This document shows, piece after piece, positions 6,585 to 14,453 of a stretch of 15,451 nt of DNA. Numbering within the stretch: position 1 is the stretch's first letter; every line of letters starts with the position of its first letter. The stretch is taken from the NCBI GenBank assembly GCA_036961445.1, contig JBALVO010000088.1, positions 1 to 15,451 on the forward strand, in the 5' to 3' direction. Source of the DNA: JBALVO01 sp036961445 (GTDB lineage Bacteria; Pseudomonadota; Gammaproteobacteria; Pseudomonadales; Halieaceae). The position numbers and the translations under genes are program-made. The notes below the pieces were generated by a model. The model did no database searches. It saw only the letters and a list, made by a program, of their open reading frames with translations, and was not told where the DNA came from.

Positions 6585-7406
6585 ATGCCACTGACTAACA
6601 ACGATCCCATTTGGGATAGAATTCGCCAGGAGACTGCCCTGCACGCCAGCGAGGAGCCAATCCTTGCCAGCTTCCTGCACGCCACGATTCTCAACCATGC
6701 GAGGCTGGAACTGGCATTGAGTTTTCATCTGGCCAGCCAATTGGACAGCCCTACGGCATCGTCTTTATTGCTACGAGAGGTGATGCTCGAGGTGCTCGAT
6801 AGCGATGCCTCCATCCGTGAGGCTGTGCGCGCCGACCTGCTAGCGGTAGAAGAGCGGGATTCTGCCTGTCACGAGCTGTATATCCCGTTTTTATACTTTA
6901 AAGGCTTTCACGCCCTGCAAACGCAGCGAGTGGCGCATTGGCTGTGGAATCATGGGCGCGAATCCCTGGCCTTGTTCTTCCAGAATCGCATGTCCGCTGA
7001 ATTTGGGGTAGACATACACCCTGCGGCGCGCATGGGGCAGGGCATTATGCTGGATCACGCCACCGGCCTGGTCATCGGTGAAACAGCCGTAGTGGGTAAC
7101 AATGTATCCATATTGCAATCCGTCACTCTGGGCGGCACTGGCAAGGATGAAGGCGACCGTCACCCAAAAATTTGCGATGGTGTGCTAATCAGTGCCGGCG
7201 CCAAAATTCTCGGGAATATTTGCGTTGGCGCTGGCGCCAAGGTGGGTGCCGGCAGCGTGGTACTCGAAGATGTACCGCCCCACACCACAGTGGCAGGAGT
7301 GCCAGCCAAGGTCGTTGGCCGCCCGGCGTCGGATCAGCCGGCACTGGAGATGGATCACGATTTTTGCTGTGACGAGGTTGCCGCAGCAAAACGCGAAGCC
7401 GGCTAG
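6585..7406 (+). CDS. cysE: Serine O-acetyltransferase CysE
   Basis: Transfers acetyl from acetyl-CoA to L-serine, making O-acetylserine, the committed step of cysteine synthesis in the cytoplasm. ATG 6585 has GGAGGT upstream, a strong ribosome site. Length is 273 aa, the same as E. coli CysE, and catalytic residues fall at the same numbers: Asp143 (GVDIHPAARMG), Asp157 and His158 (IMLDHATG), and His193 (GDRHPKI). The helical N-terminal SATase domain covers about 8-140. The beta-helix follows (VSILQSVTLGGTGK, GAKILGNICVGAGAKVGAGSVV, TTVAGVPAKVVGRP). The tail ends in Lys-Arg-Glu-Ala-Gly instead of the terminal Ile that normally docks into cysteine synthase CysK, so that complex may be weak or absent. 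The gene is convergent with hemE, and no terminator is visible in the 27 bp between. Confidence 0.97.
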   Translation: MPLTNNDPIWDRIRQETALHASEEPILASFLHATILNHARLELALSFHLASQLDSPTASSLLLREVMLEVLDSDASIREAVRADLLAVEERDSACHELYIPFLYFKGFHALQTQRVAHWLWNHGRESLALFFQNRMSAEFGVDIHPAARMGQGIMLDHATGLVIGETAVVGNNVSILQSVTLGGTGKDEGDRHPKICDGVLISAGAKILGNICVGAGAKVGAGSVVLEDVPPHTTVAGVPAKVVGRPASDQPALEMDHDFCCDEVAAAKREAG

Positions 7407-7433
7407 ATAAACAGCCAGCCGACTACGCGCTTA

Positions 7434-8504
7434 TCAGTTCGCCTGATGATATTGTGGCGAGAATTCCTGCACGGCATCGACAAAAGCGGTCACGTGATCC
7501 GGGTTAACACCCGGCGTAATACCGTGACCGAGGTTGAACACGTGCCCTGTACCGTGGCCGTAAGCAGCGAGGATTGACTCCACCTCACTGCGAATACGCT
7601 GGGGCGAAGCAAATAACATGCTCGGGTCCATGTTGCCCTGCAGGGCAACACGATCTCCCACCAAACTCCGGGCTACGCCTATATCGGTGGTCCAGTCGAT
7701 ACCCACAGCCTGTGCTCCGCATTCAGCAATCGCATGCAACCACTGACCGCCGCCTTTGGTAAATACGATGACCGGCACCTTGCGCCCATCGGCCTCCGTT
7801 GGCAGACGCGAAATTATGCGCTGCATATATTTCAACGAGAATTCTTTATACCCTGCAGCACTGAGACTGCCACCCCAGGTATCGAAAATCTGCAATGCCT
7901 GGGCACCCGCATTCACCTGTGCCACCAGGTAATCCGCTACCGCATCCGCCAACAGTGATAGTAACTGATGCATCAACTCCGGCTGGTCATAGGCCATCGT
8001 CTTGATATGGGCAAAATCCTTGGATGACCCGCCCTCGACCATATAAGTCGCCAGGGTCCAGGGACTACCGGAAAAGCCGATCAGCGGAACTTGTCCGTTG
8101 AGCTCATGGCGTATAGTGCGCACCGCAGACATCACGTAGCCCAGGTCATCCTCTGCCTTGATGCTCTGCAAACCGGCAAGATCAGCCTCACTGCGCACGG
8201 TTTTGCGAAAACGGGGACCTTCACCTTCCTCAAAATAGAGCCCCAGGCCCAGCGCGTCAGGCACGGTGAGAATATCAGAAAATAAAATAGCCGCATCCAT
8301 GGGGTAACGGCGCAACGGTTGCATGGTCACTTCACAGGCCAGTTCGGCATTCTTACAAAGATCTAGAAAAGAACCAGCCTGCTGGCGCGTGGCGCGATAC
8401 TCAGGAAGGTAACGCCCCGCCTGGCGCATCATCCATACCGGGGTGCGGTCCACTGGTTGGCGCAGCAGGGCACGCAGAAAGCGATCGTTCTTGAGTTCAG
8501 TCAT
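7434..8504 (-). CDS. hemE: Uroporphyrinogen decarboxylase HemE
   Basis: Removes the four acetate carboxyls of uroporphyrinogen III to give coproporphyrinogen III in haem synthesis; a cytoplasmic, cofactor-free enzyme. The first signature TPVWMMRQAGRYLPEYR (21-37) supplies Arg27 and Arg31, and ILFSDILTVPDALG contains the catalytic-pocket Asp77. The second signature is IGFSGSPWTLATYMVEGGSS (142-161), with Tyr154. DTWGG (208-212) and FNLGHGI with His327 complete the active site. Length is 356 aa, normal. The start is ATG 8504, with only a weak, distant AAGG upstream. It lies 55 bp after gltD on the same strand, the order seen in Pseudomonas, and may be read from the gltBD transcript; no separate promoter is clear. 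Confidence 0.97.
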   Translation of the reverse strand: MTELKNDRFLRALLRQPVDRTPVWMMRQAGRYLPEYRATRQQAGSFLDLCKNAELACEVTMQPLRRYPMDAAILFSDILTVPDALGLGLYFEEGEGPRFRKTVRSEADLAGLQSIKAEDDLGYVMSAVRTIRHELNGQVPLIGFSGSPWTLATYMVEGGSSKDFAHIKTMAYDQPELMHQLLSLLADAVADYLVAQVNAGAQALQIFDTWGGSLSAAGYKEFSLKYMQRIISRLPTEADGRKVPVIVFTKGGGQWLHAIAECGAQAVGIDWTTDIGVARSLVGDRVALQGNMDPSMLFASPQRIRSEVESILAAYGHGTGHVFNLGHGITPGVNPDHVTAFVDAVQEFSPQYHQAN

Positions 8505-8559
8505 GGGGGCTTAGCCTTGTTCCGGGTTTAGCGTTGTTGTGAATTTATCAGGCCAGTAG

Positions 8560-9981
8560 CTACAGCTCGAGGTAATCCAGAATGCCTTCTGCCGCCTGTC
8601 GCCCTTCCCAGATAGCGGTTACCACCAGGTCAGAGCCACGCACCATATCACCCCCGGCAAAAATCTTGGGGTTGGTAGTCTGGAATTTGAATGGCTGGAA
8701 TTCCTCGGCTATTACGCCATCCCAATCGTTGGTTTGGACACTGATATCGCCAAACCACTTCGGCGGATTGGGCTGGAAACCAAAAGCGATGATCACGGCA
8801 TCTGCCTCCATTACCGTCTCACTGCCGACTATGGGCTCCGGTCGACGCCGGCCATCAGCTCCCGCTTCGCCCAGCGCAGTCTGCACCGTCTTCACACCAC
8901 AGGCCTGGCCAAAATATTCCACCACCTCAATAGGCTGGCGATTGTAAAGAAACTCCACGCCCTCTTCCATGGCGTTTTTTACTTCCCGGCGCGAACCAGG
9001 CATATTCTCCGCATCACGCCGATACGCGCAAATCACGTGATCAGCCTGCTGGCGAACTGCGGTACGCACGCAATCCATTGCCGTATCGCCACCGCCAAGC
9101 ACCACCACACGCTTGCCTTTGAGGTTTACATAATCTTCCGAATTCTGCTCAAAACCCAGATTGTGGTTTACGTTGCCAATCAGGTATGGCAAAGCCTCGT
9201 ACACGCCAGGCAGGTCTTCACCGGGGAAATTGCCGCGCATGTAAGTGTATGTCCCCATGCCCATAAACACGGCATCGTATTCCTGCAAAATTTCGTCAAT
9301 GCTGATGTCTTTACCCACCTCAGTATTGAGGCGAAATTCAATGCCCATGCCCTCGAAAATCTCACGGCGGCGGGTCATTACCTGTTTCTCGAGCTTGAAC
9401 TCGGGGATACCAAAGGTGAGCAGGCCCCCTATTTCCGGGTAGCGATCAAACACCACTGGCTGCACGCCATTGCGTGTCAGAACATCAGCGCAGCCAAGTC
9501 CTGCTGGTCCGGCCCCGATAATAGCCACCTTCTTGCCAGTGGCCACAACATGCGAAAGATCCGGGCGCCAACCCATAGCCAGCGCGGTATCGGTAATATA
9601 TTTCTCTGAGGCGCCAATAGTGACAGCACCGAAGCCATCGTTCAGGGTACAGGCGCCCTCACACAAGCGATCCTGCGGGCAGACCCGGCCACAAACCTCC
9701 GGCAGGGTATTGGTCTGGTGGCTCAGCTCGGCCGCCTCAAATAAATTGCCTTCGGTGACCAACTTCAGCCAGTTGGGAATGAAATTGTGCACCGGGCACT
9801 TCCATTCACAATAAGGATTGCCGCACTCCAGGCAGCGGTGGGACTGCTCGGCCACCTGGTCCTTGGTGAACGGGTCATAAATCTCCACGTATTCGTGTTT
9901 GCGTGACTGCATGTCTTTCTTGTCCGGGTCGCCACGGCCCACATCAATAAACTGGAAATCATTCGCTAAGCGATTACTCAT
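8560..9981 (-). CDS. gltD: Glutamate synthase (NADPH) small subunit GltD
   Basis: Beta subunit of glutamate synthase: it takes electrons from NADPH through FAD and iron-sulphur clusters and passes them to GltB. Two N-terminal cysteine groups are visible, Cys50/53/58/62 and Cys97/101/107/111, which hold the 4Fe-4S clusters. The FAD-binding dinucleotide fold starts KVAIIGAGPAGLGC (151-164). The NADPH fold follows at VVVLGGGDTAMDCVRTA. The C-terminal FAD segment includes IFAGGDMVRGSDLVVTAI. Length is 473 aa, typical. ATG 9981 has AGGA seven bases upstream, and only 23 bp separate it from the gltB stop, so the two subunits are co-transcribed. The assignment is secure. Confidence 0.97.
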   Translation of the reverse strand: MSNRLANDFQFIDVGRGDPDKKDMQSRKHEYVEIYDPFTKDQVAEQSHRCLECGNPYCEWKCPVHNFIPNWLKLVTEGNLFEAAELSHQTNTLPEVCGRVCPQDRLCEGACTLNDGFGAVTIGASEKYITDTALAMGWRPDLSHVVATGKKVAIIGAGPAGLGCADVLTRNGVQPVVFDRYPEIGGLLTFGIPEFKLEKQVMTRRREIFEGMGIEFRLNTEVGKDISIDEILQEYDAVFMGMGTYTYMRGNFPGEDLPGVYEALPYLIGNVNHNLGFEQNSEDYVNLKGKRVVVLGGGDTAMDCVRTAVRQQADHVICAYRRDAENMPGSRREVKNAMEEGVEFLYNRQPIEVVEYFGQACGVKTVQTALGEAGADGRRRPEPIVGSETVMEADAVIIAFGFQPNPPKWFGDISVQTNDWDGVIAEEFQPFKFQTTNPKIFAGGDMVRGSDLVVTAIWEGRQAAEGILDYLEL

Positions 9982-10004
9982 AAATTATTCCTGACTCCCG
10001 GCGT

Positions 10005-13000
10005 CTAGTCTGTATTGCGCAAGCGCGACAATAATCGATCCAGATCCGCCGCTTTCGGTTTGACCAACCAGAATTTACCCACATAATCTTCGAAATTATC
10101 CAACAGGTGCTCGCCCCACTCAGAACTGGTCTCGGCTGCGAACTCTCTTATCTCGTTACGCAGGTGGTTACGGTAGGGCTCCATGTATTCGGCGCTAACG
10201 CGGTGAATTTCCACCAGCTCGCTGTTGTACTTGTCGATGAAGCTGCGATCCTGATCCAGCACATAGGCAAAGCCACCGGTCATACCCGCTCCGAAATTGA
10301 CTCCGGTGGGACCCAGCACAGTGATAGTGCCGCCGGTCATATATTCGCAGCAGTGGTCACCTGCCCCTTCAACCACTGCGCGGCAACCGCTATTGCGCAC
10401 GCCAAAACGCTCACCGGCGATACCAGCGGCCAACAACCTGCCGCCCGTCGCACCATACAAGCAGGTGTTGCCAATAATTGTGGTGTCCTGGGACTTGAAT
10501 TCACTATTGCGGGGTGGGTAGACCACCAGTTTGCCACCGGCCATGCCCTTACCGACGTAATCGTTGGAGTCACCCTCGAGGTACATATGCAAGCCACCCG
10601 CGTTCCACACGCCAAAGCTCTGGCCCGCTGTACCGGTCAGTCGCAGGATGACAGGCTTGGTCTCCATAGCCGTATTCCCATAGCGGCGGGCGATTTCACC
10701 GGATAGACGAGCACCGATAGAACGGTCGCAGTTGGTAACGGTAAAATCAAACTCACCGCCGGACCGCGCCTCAATGGACGGCAACGTGGCCGCCACCATC
10801 TGCTCCGCCTTCAAACCCTGGTCGAAGGGGTCGTTGGAGTTTACCTGGCAAAATTCCGGTTGCCCTGCTGAGCTCGCATCCTTGTGCAGAATCGGGCTGA
10901 GATCAAGTTTGCCCTGCTTTTGGGTATCGCCAGGTAAGCATTCCAGCAAATCCGTGCGCCCAATCAATGCCTCAAGCGAGGGAACCCCCAGGCGGGCCAG
11001 CCACTCCCGAGTTTCTGTGGCCACAAAAGTGAAGTAATTTACCACCATTTCCACCGTACCGTTGAAATGATCATCACGCAGTTTCTGATTTTGCGTGGCG
11101 ACACCGGTCGCACAGTTATTGAGGTGGCAGATACGTAAGTACTTACATCCCAACGCCACCATNNNNNNNNNNNNNNNNNNNNNNNNNNNNNNNNNNNNNN
11201 NNNNNNNNNNNNNNNNNNNNNNNNNNNNNNNNNNNNNNNNNNNNNNNNNNNNNNNNNNNNNNATAAGGTCAGCATAGGCCTTGGCCACACCGGCAGCGAT
11301 CGTGCCCACGCCCGGCTCTGACACCAGCTTTACCGAAACCAGAGCCTGTGGATTGACCTGTTTGAGATCAAAAATCAGCTGCGCCAGATCTTCGATAGAA
11401 TAAATATCGTGGTGTGGCGGCGGGGAGATGAGTGTCACCCCCGGCACCGAATGCCGCAGACGCGCGATCAGTTCGTTCACCTTGCCACCTGGAAGCTGGC
11501 CGCCCTCGCCGGGTTTCGCTCCCTGGGCTACCTTGATCTGCAGTACCTCCGCATTCACCAGATAGTGTGGGGTCACGCCAAAGCGCCCCGAAGCGATCTG
11601 TTTGATCTTGGACATTCTCTCAGTGCCAAAGCGCTCGGGATCTTCGCCACCCTCTCCCGAGTTCGAGCGGGCGCCCATGCGGTTCATCGCTGCTGCCAGC
11701 GCTTCGTGCGCTTCAGGGCTCAGTGCCCCCAGAGACATACCCGCCGAGTCAAAACGCGGAAGGATATTTTCGATGGGTTCAATTTCATCCAGAGCAAGCG
11801 GTTGAGCCGCTTCCACCGGGCCGAGCAGGTCTCGCAAGGTGGCGATCGGGCGCTCGTTAACCAGTCTGGCATAACGTTGATACACCGCGTAATCACCGCT
11901 GGCAACGGCCTGCTGCAGGGTCATTACCACGTCCGGATTAAACGCGTGATATTCCTGACCGTGTACGTATTTGAGCAAGCCACCCTGCTCAATACCCTTG
12001 CGCAGGGACCATGCGCGGCCACTGAGGGTCTTCAATTCTTGTTCCAACTCAAGGAAACCGCTGCCCTGAATACGCGAGGCAACGCCACAAAAGGCGAGGT
12101 CTACAACCTCTCTAGCCAGGCCCACCGCCTCAAATAGCTGGGCGCCACGATAAGAGGCGACTGTCGATATGCCCATTTTGGACATGATCTTGAGCAAACC
12201 CTTGTTGATGCCCTTGCGATAATTCTTGTAGCAGGCACTGGGTTCGCCCAGCACTTCACCACTGCGAATCAGCTCCTCCAGCACACTGTACGCAAGATAG
12301 GGATACACAGCGGTGGCACCGAAACCCAGCAGACAGGCAATCTGATGGGAGTCGCGTGCACTGGCGGTCTCGATAATGATATTTGCATCGACACGCAGCC
12401 CCTGCTTGATCAAATGGTGATGTATCGCCCCTGTTGCCAACAAACTGTGAATCGGCAGAGAATCCCTGCTTATCGCTCGATCAGACAGCACCAGGATCGT
12501 GTTGCCATCACGCACGGCCTGCTCTGCCACTGCCACAATAGACTCAATGGCCTGCTTCAGGTCTTTCTGCTGCGGCTTATAGGTACAGTCGATTTTTTCG
12601 ATCACAAAGCCAGGGCGATCCAGCTGCATCAAGGTGGTAAATTTGCCCTGGGACAGTACTGGTGACGTTAGAATGACTCGATTTGCGTGTTCCGGACCCT
12701 CCATGAAGACATTCTTCTCTCCGCCGAGGACCGTCTCCAGCGACATCACGATGGTCTCTCGCAGCGGATCGATAGGCGGGTTGGTCACCTGCGCAAATTT
12801 TTGCCGAAAATAATCATAAAGGGCACGCTCCTGCCGGGAGAGCACGGCCATCGGGGTATCGTCCCCCATGGAGCCCACCGCTTCGTTGCCCGACTCTGCC
12901 AGTGGACGCAGCACCTGGTCGCGCTCCTCAAAGCTGACCTGGAACATTTTCATGTAACTATTGAGCTGCTCACGCTCGATTCCCGCGGCCATTTCGCCAC

Positions 13001-14321
13001 CGAAAGTACCCTCGATACGCTGTGCTTTTTCCTTCAACCAGCGCTTGTAGGGCTGACGGGATTTCAGGCGATTATCAATTTCATCGTTCTGCAGCAGTTC
13101 ACCGGTATGCGTATCCACCATGAGAATCTGGCCAGGCCCAACACGACCTTTAGCCACGACATCTTCGCTCTTGTAGCCATGCGTGCCAATTTCTGAGGCC
13201 AAAGTGATAAATCCGTCTTTGGTTTTAACCCAGCGCGCGGGGCGCAGGCCGTTGCGGTCCAGCAGGCAGACCGCATAGCGACCATCTGTCAGCACGATAC
13301 CTGCGGGGCCATCCCATGGCTCCATATGCATGGAATGATACTCATAGAAGGCTTTGAGGTCCGGGTCCATAGATTCAATATTCTGCCAGGCCGGCGGCAC
13401 CAGCATACGCAGGGCCCTGGCCATCTCCACACCACCGGTAAGTAGTACATCCAACATATTATCAAGGCTGGAAGAATCAGATCCGGTGCGATTAACCAGC
13501 GGGGCAATGTCCTTTATGTCAGGCAGGCGATCAGTCTCAAGACGCGCCGTACGCGCATCTGCCCAGTTTCGGTTGCCGTCTATGGTGTTTATCTCGCCGT
13601 TATGCGCCAGCAACCTGAACGGCTGGGCCAGAGGCCATTTCGGCATGGTATTGGTCGAAAATCGCTGGTGAAACACACAAATAGCCGTTTCCAGGCGCTC
13701 ATCGCTCAAATCCTGGTAAAAGCGTGGCAAATCCACCGGCATTACCAGGCCTTTGTAAGCGATTACCCGTCCTGAGAGGGTGCAAATGTAATAATCTTCA
13801 TCGCCTTCATTGGCCATTTCTGCCTTACGCCGCGCCACGAATAGTTTCGTGGATAACTGCTCTTCAGACACGCCCGGCGCGTCAACAAACACCTGCTCAA
13901 TGATGGGCATGCTAGCCAGGGCAAGCTCGCCACAAACAGAATCGTCGATAGGCACAACCCGCCAGCCCAATACGTTTAGCCCCTGGTCGGTAATTGCCTG
14001 TTCGGTAGTTTTACGGGACGCCGCCGCCCTCTGCGGATCTCTATTCAGGAAAACCTGGCCCACACCGTAGGTTTCACTCAATTCCGTTGCAAAGCATTCC
14101 CGGGCTAACGTACGCATCAACGAATCTGGCATCTGTATCTGCAGACCACAGCCATCACCCGTTTTTCCGTCCGCCGCGATACCGCCGCGGTGGGTCATGC
14201 AGGTCAGCGACTCAATAGCAGTTTGCAGCAGGCGGTGACTGGCATCACCAGAGGTGTGTGCAATCAAACCAAAGCCGCAATTGTCACGGAATTCTTCAGG
14301 TCTAAATAGGCCTGTGGTCAT
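10005..14321 (-). CDS. gltB: Glutamate synthase (NADPH) large subunit GltB, interrupted by a sequence gap
   Basis: Alpha subunit of glutamate synthase: it hydrolyses glutamine, channels ammonia and forms glutamate from 2-oxoglutarate. The class II amidotransferase domain begins at Cys15 (RDNCGFGLIAH), the nucleophile after removal of a short 14-residue propeptide. Then come the central domain, the FMN synthase domain (SGEGGEDPERFGT, IKVAQGAKPGEGGQLPG, VSVKLVSEPGVGTIAAGVAKAYADL in sections) and the C-terminal glycine-rich beta-helix (NDYVGKGMAGG, GNTCLYGATGGR, GVNFGAGMTGGFAY). The 3Fe-4S cysteines are intact in GCKYLRICHLNNC. The 100-N gap falls after codon 1019 inside the FMN domain. Both sides are in the same frame and each matches GltB, so the gene is probably whole in the genome. 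ATG 14321 has only a weak GGA ribosome site. It is followed by gltD. Confidence 0.96.
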   Translation of the reverse strand: MTTGLFRPEEFRDNCGFGLIAHTSGDASHRLLQTAIESLTCMTHRGGIAADGKTGDGCGLQIQMPDSLMRTLARECFATELSETYGVGQVFLNRDPQRAAASRKTTEQAITDQGLNVLGWRVVPIDDSVCGELALASMPIIEQVFVDAPGVSEEQLSTKLFVARRKAEMANEGDEDYYICTLSGRVIAYKGLVMPVDLPRFYQDLSDERLETAICVFHQRFSTNTMPKWPLAQPFRLLAHNGEINTIDGNRNWADARTARLETDRLPDIKDIAPLVNRTGSDSSSLDNMLDVLLTGGVEMARALRMLVPPAWQNIESMDPDLKAFYEYHSMHMEPWDGPAGIVLTDGRYAVCLLDRNGLRPARWVKTKDGFITLASEIGTHGYKSEDVVAKGRVGPGQILMVDTHTGELLQNDEIDNRLKSRQPYKRWLKEKAQRIEGTFGGEMAAGIEREQLNSYMKMFQVSFEERDQVLRPLAESGNEAVGSMGDDTPMAVLSRQERALYDYFRQKFAQVTNPPIDPLRETIVMSLETVLGGEKNVFMEGPEHANRVILTSPVLSQGKFTTLMQLDRPGFVIEKIDCTYKPQQKDLKQAIESIVAVAEQAVRDGNTILVLSDRAISRDSLPIHSLLATGAIHHHLIKQGLRVDANIIIETASARDSHQIACLLGFGATAVYPYLAYSVLEELIRSGEVLGEPSACYKNYRKGINKGLLKIMSKMGISTVASYRGAQLFEAVGLAREVVDLAFCGVASRIQGSGFLELEQELKTLSGRAWSLRKGIEQGGLLKYVHGQEYHAFNPDVVMTLQQAVASGDYAVYQRYARLVNERPIATLRDLLGPVEAAQPLALDEIEPIENILPRFDSAGMSLGALSPEAHEALAAAMNRMGARSNSGEGGEDPERFGTERMSKIKQIASGRFGVTPHYLVNAEVLQIKVAQGAKPGEGGQLPGGKVNELIARLRHSVPGVTLISPPPHHDIYSIEDLAQLIFDLKQVNPQALVSVKLVSEPGVGTIAAGVAKAYADLXXXXXXXXXXXXXXXXXXXXXXXXXXXXXXXXXXMVALGCKYLRICHLNNCATGVATQNQKLRDDHFNGTVEMVVNYFTFVATETREWLARLGVPSLEALIGRTDLLECLPGDTQKQGKLDLSPILHKDASSAGQPEFCQVNSNDPFDQGLKAEQMVAATLPSIEARSGGEFDFTVTNCDRSIGARLSGEIARRYGNTAMETKPVILRLTGTAGQSFGVWNAGGLHMYLEGDSNDYVGKGMAGGKLVVYPPRNSEFKSQDTTIIGNTCLYGATGGRLLAAGIAGERFGVRNSGCRAVVEGAGDHCCEYMTGGTITVLGPTGVNFGAGMTGGFAYVLDQDRSFIDKYNSELVEIHRVSAEYMEPYRNHLRNEIREFAAETSSEWGEHLLDNFEDYVGKFWLVKPKAADLDRLLSRLRNTD
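11163..11262. other. Assembly gap of 100 N within gltB
   Basis: Exactly 100 undetermined bases, the customary placeholder for a scaffold gap of unknown length. The coding frame resumes with MVALGCKYL. In E. coli GltB, as recalled, about 76 residues lie between the flanking ADL and MVALG, so the true missing length is probably near 226 nt. The missing part should hold the FMN-domain GTGASP loop. Nothing inside the gap can be annotated. Confidence 0.95.
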
Positions 14322-14406
14322 AATTTTTCCAGAATAATAAACAAAAACAAAAAGTTACGTGGAAACGCCCGGCGCCGCGATAGAGCTCGGGCAAAAAGGG
14401 GAGTTC

Positions 14407-14435
14407 ATTTTACACAGTTGACCGGTAGTGGACAA
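14407..14435 (-). promoter_or_regulatory. Predicted sigma-70 promoter of gltBD(-hemE)
   Basis: On the minus strand, TTGTCC (14435-14430) is followed after 17 bp by TAAAAT (14412-14407), five of six matches to the -10 consensus. Transcription would start near 14400, leaving a leader of about 80 nt before the gltB ATG. It lies in the 132-bp space after aroB, suggesting that gltBD can be read independently of aroB. The remaining leader (14322-14400) contains an A/T-rich stretch near the start codon and no recognised operator. Confidence 0.5.
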
Positions 14436-14437
14436 AC

Positions 14438-14452
14438 GCGCCGAACAGGCGC
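14438..14452 (-). terminator. Short hairpin right after aroB, weak terminator candidate
   Basis: GCGCC and GGCGC form a perfect 5-bp GC-rich stem with a 5-nt loop (TGTTC in the minus reading), one base beyond the aroB stop codon (14456-14454). It is followed by GTTTGTCC, a poor T-tract, so termination would be partial at best. The hairpin lies just upstream of the predicted gltB promoter, whose -35 overlaps the T-rich part. Confidence 0.35.
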
Positions 14453-14453
14453 A

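Noticed and set aside
7404..7412. Stop codon TAG of cysE followed by ATA (Ile), raising the idea of readthrough restoring a terminal Ile.
   Set aside because: Readthrough would continue past the Ile into further codons, so it would not create an Ile C-terminus; the adjacency is chance.
8734..9609. Long plus-strand open frame of 291 codons.
   Set aside because: It is antisense to gltD, whose protein is unambiguous; the translated sequence matches no family and is a by-product of codon bias.
11409..12137. Long plus-strand open frame of 242 codons.
   Set aside because: Antisense to gltB, with no recognisable domain and no ribosome site.
14367..14392. GCCCG/CGGGC inverted repeat in the gltB leader, possible attenuator.
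   Set aside because: Only five base pairs around a 16-nt loop, no T-tract directly after it, and no leader peptide seen.
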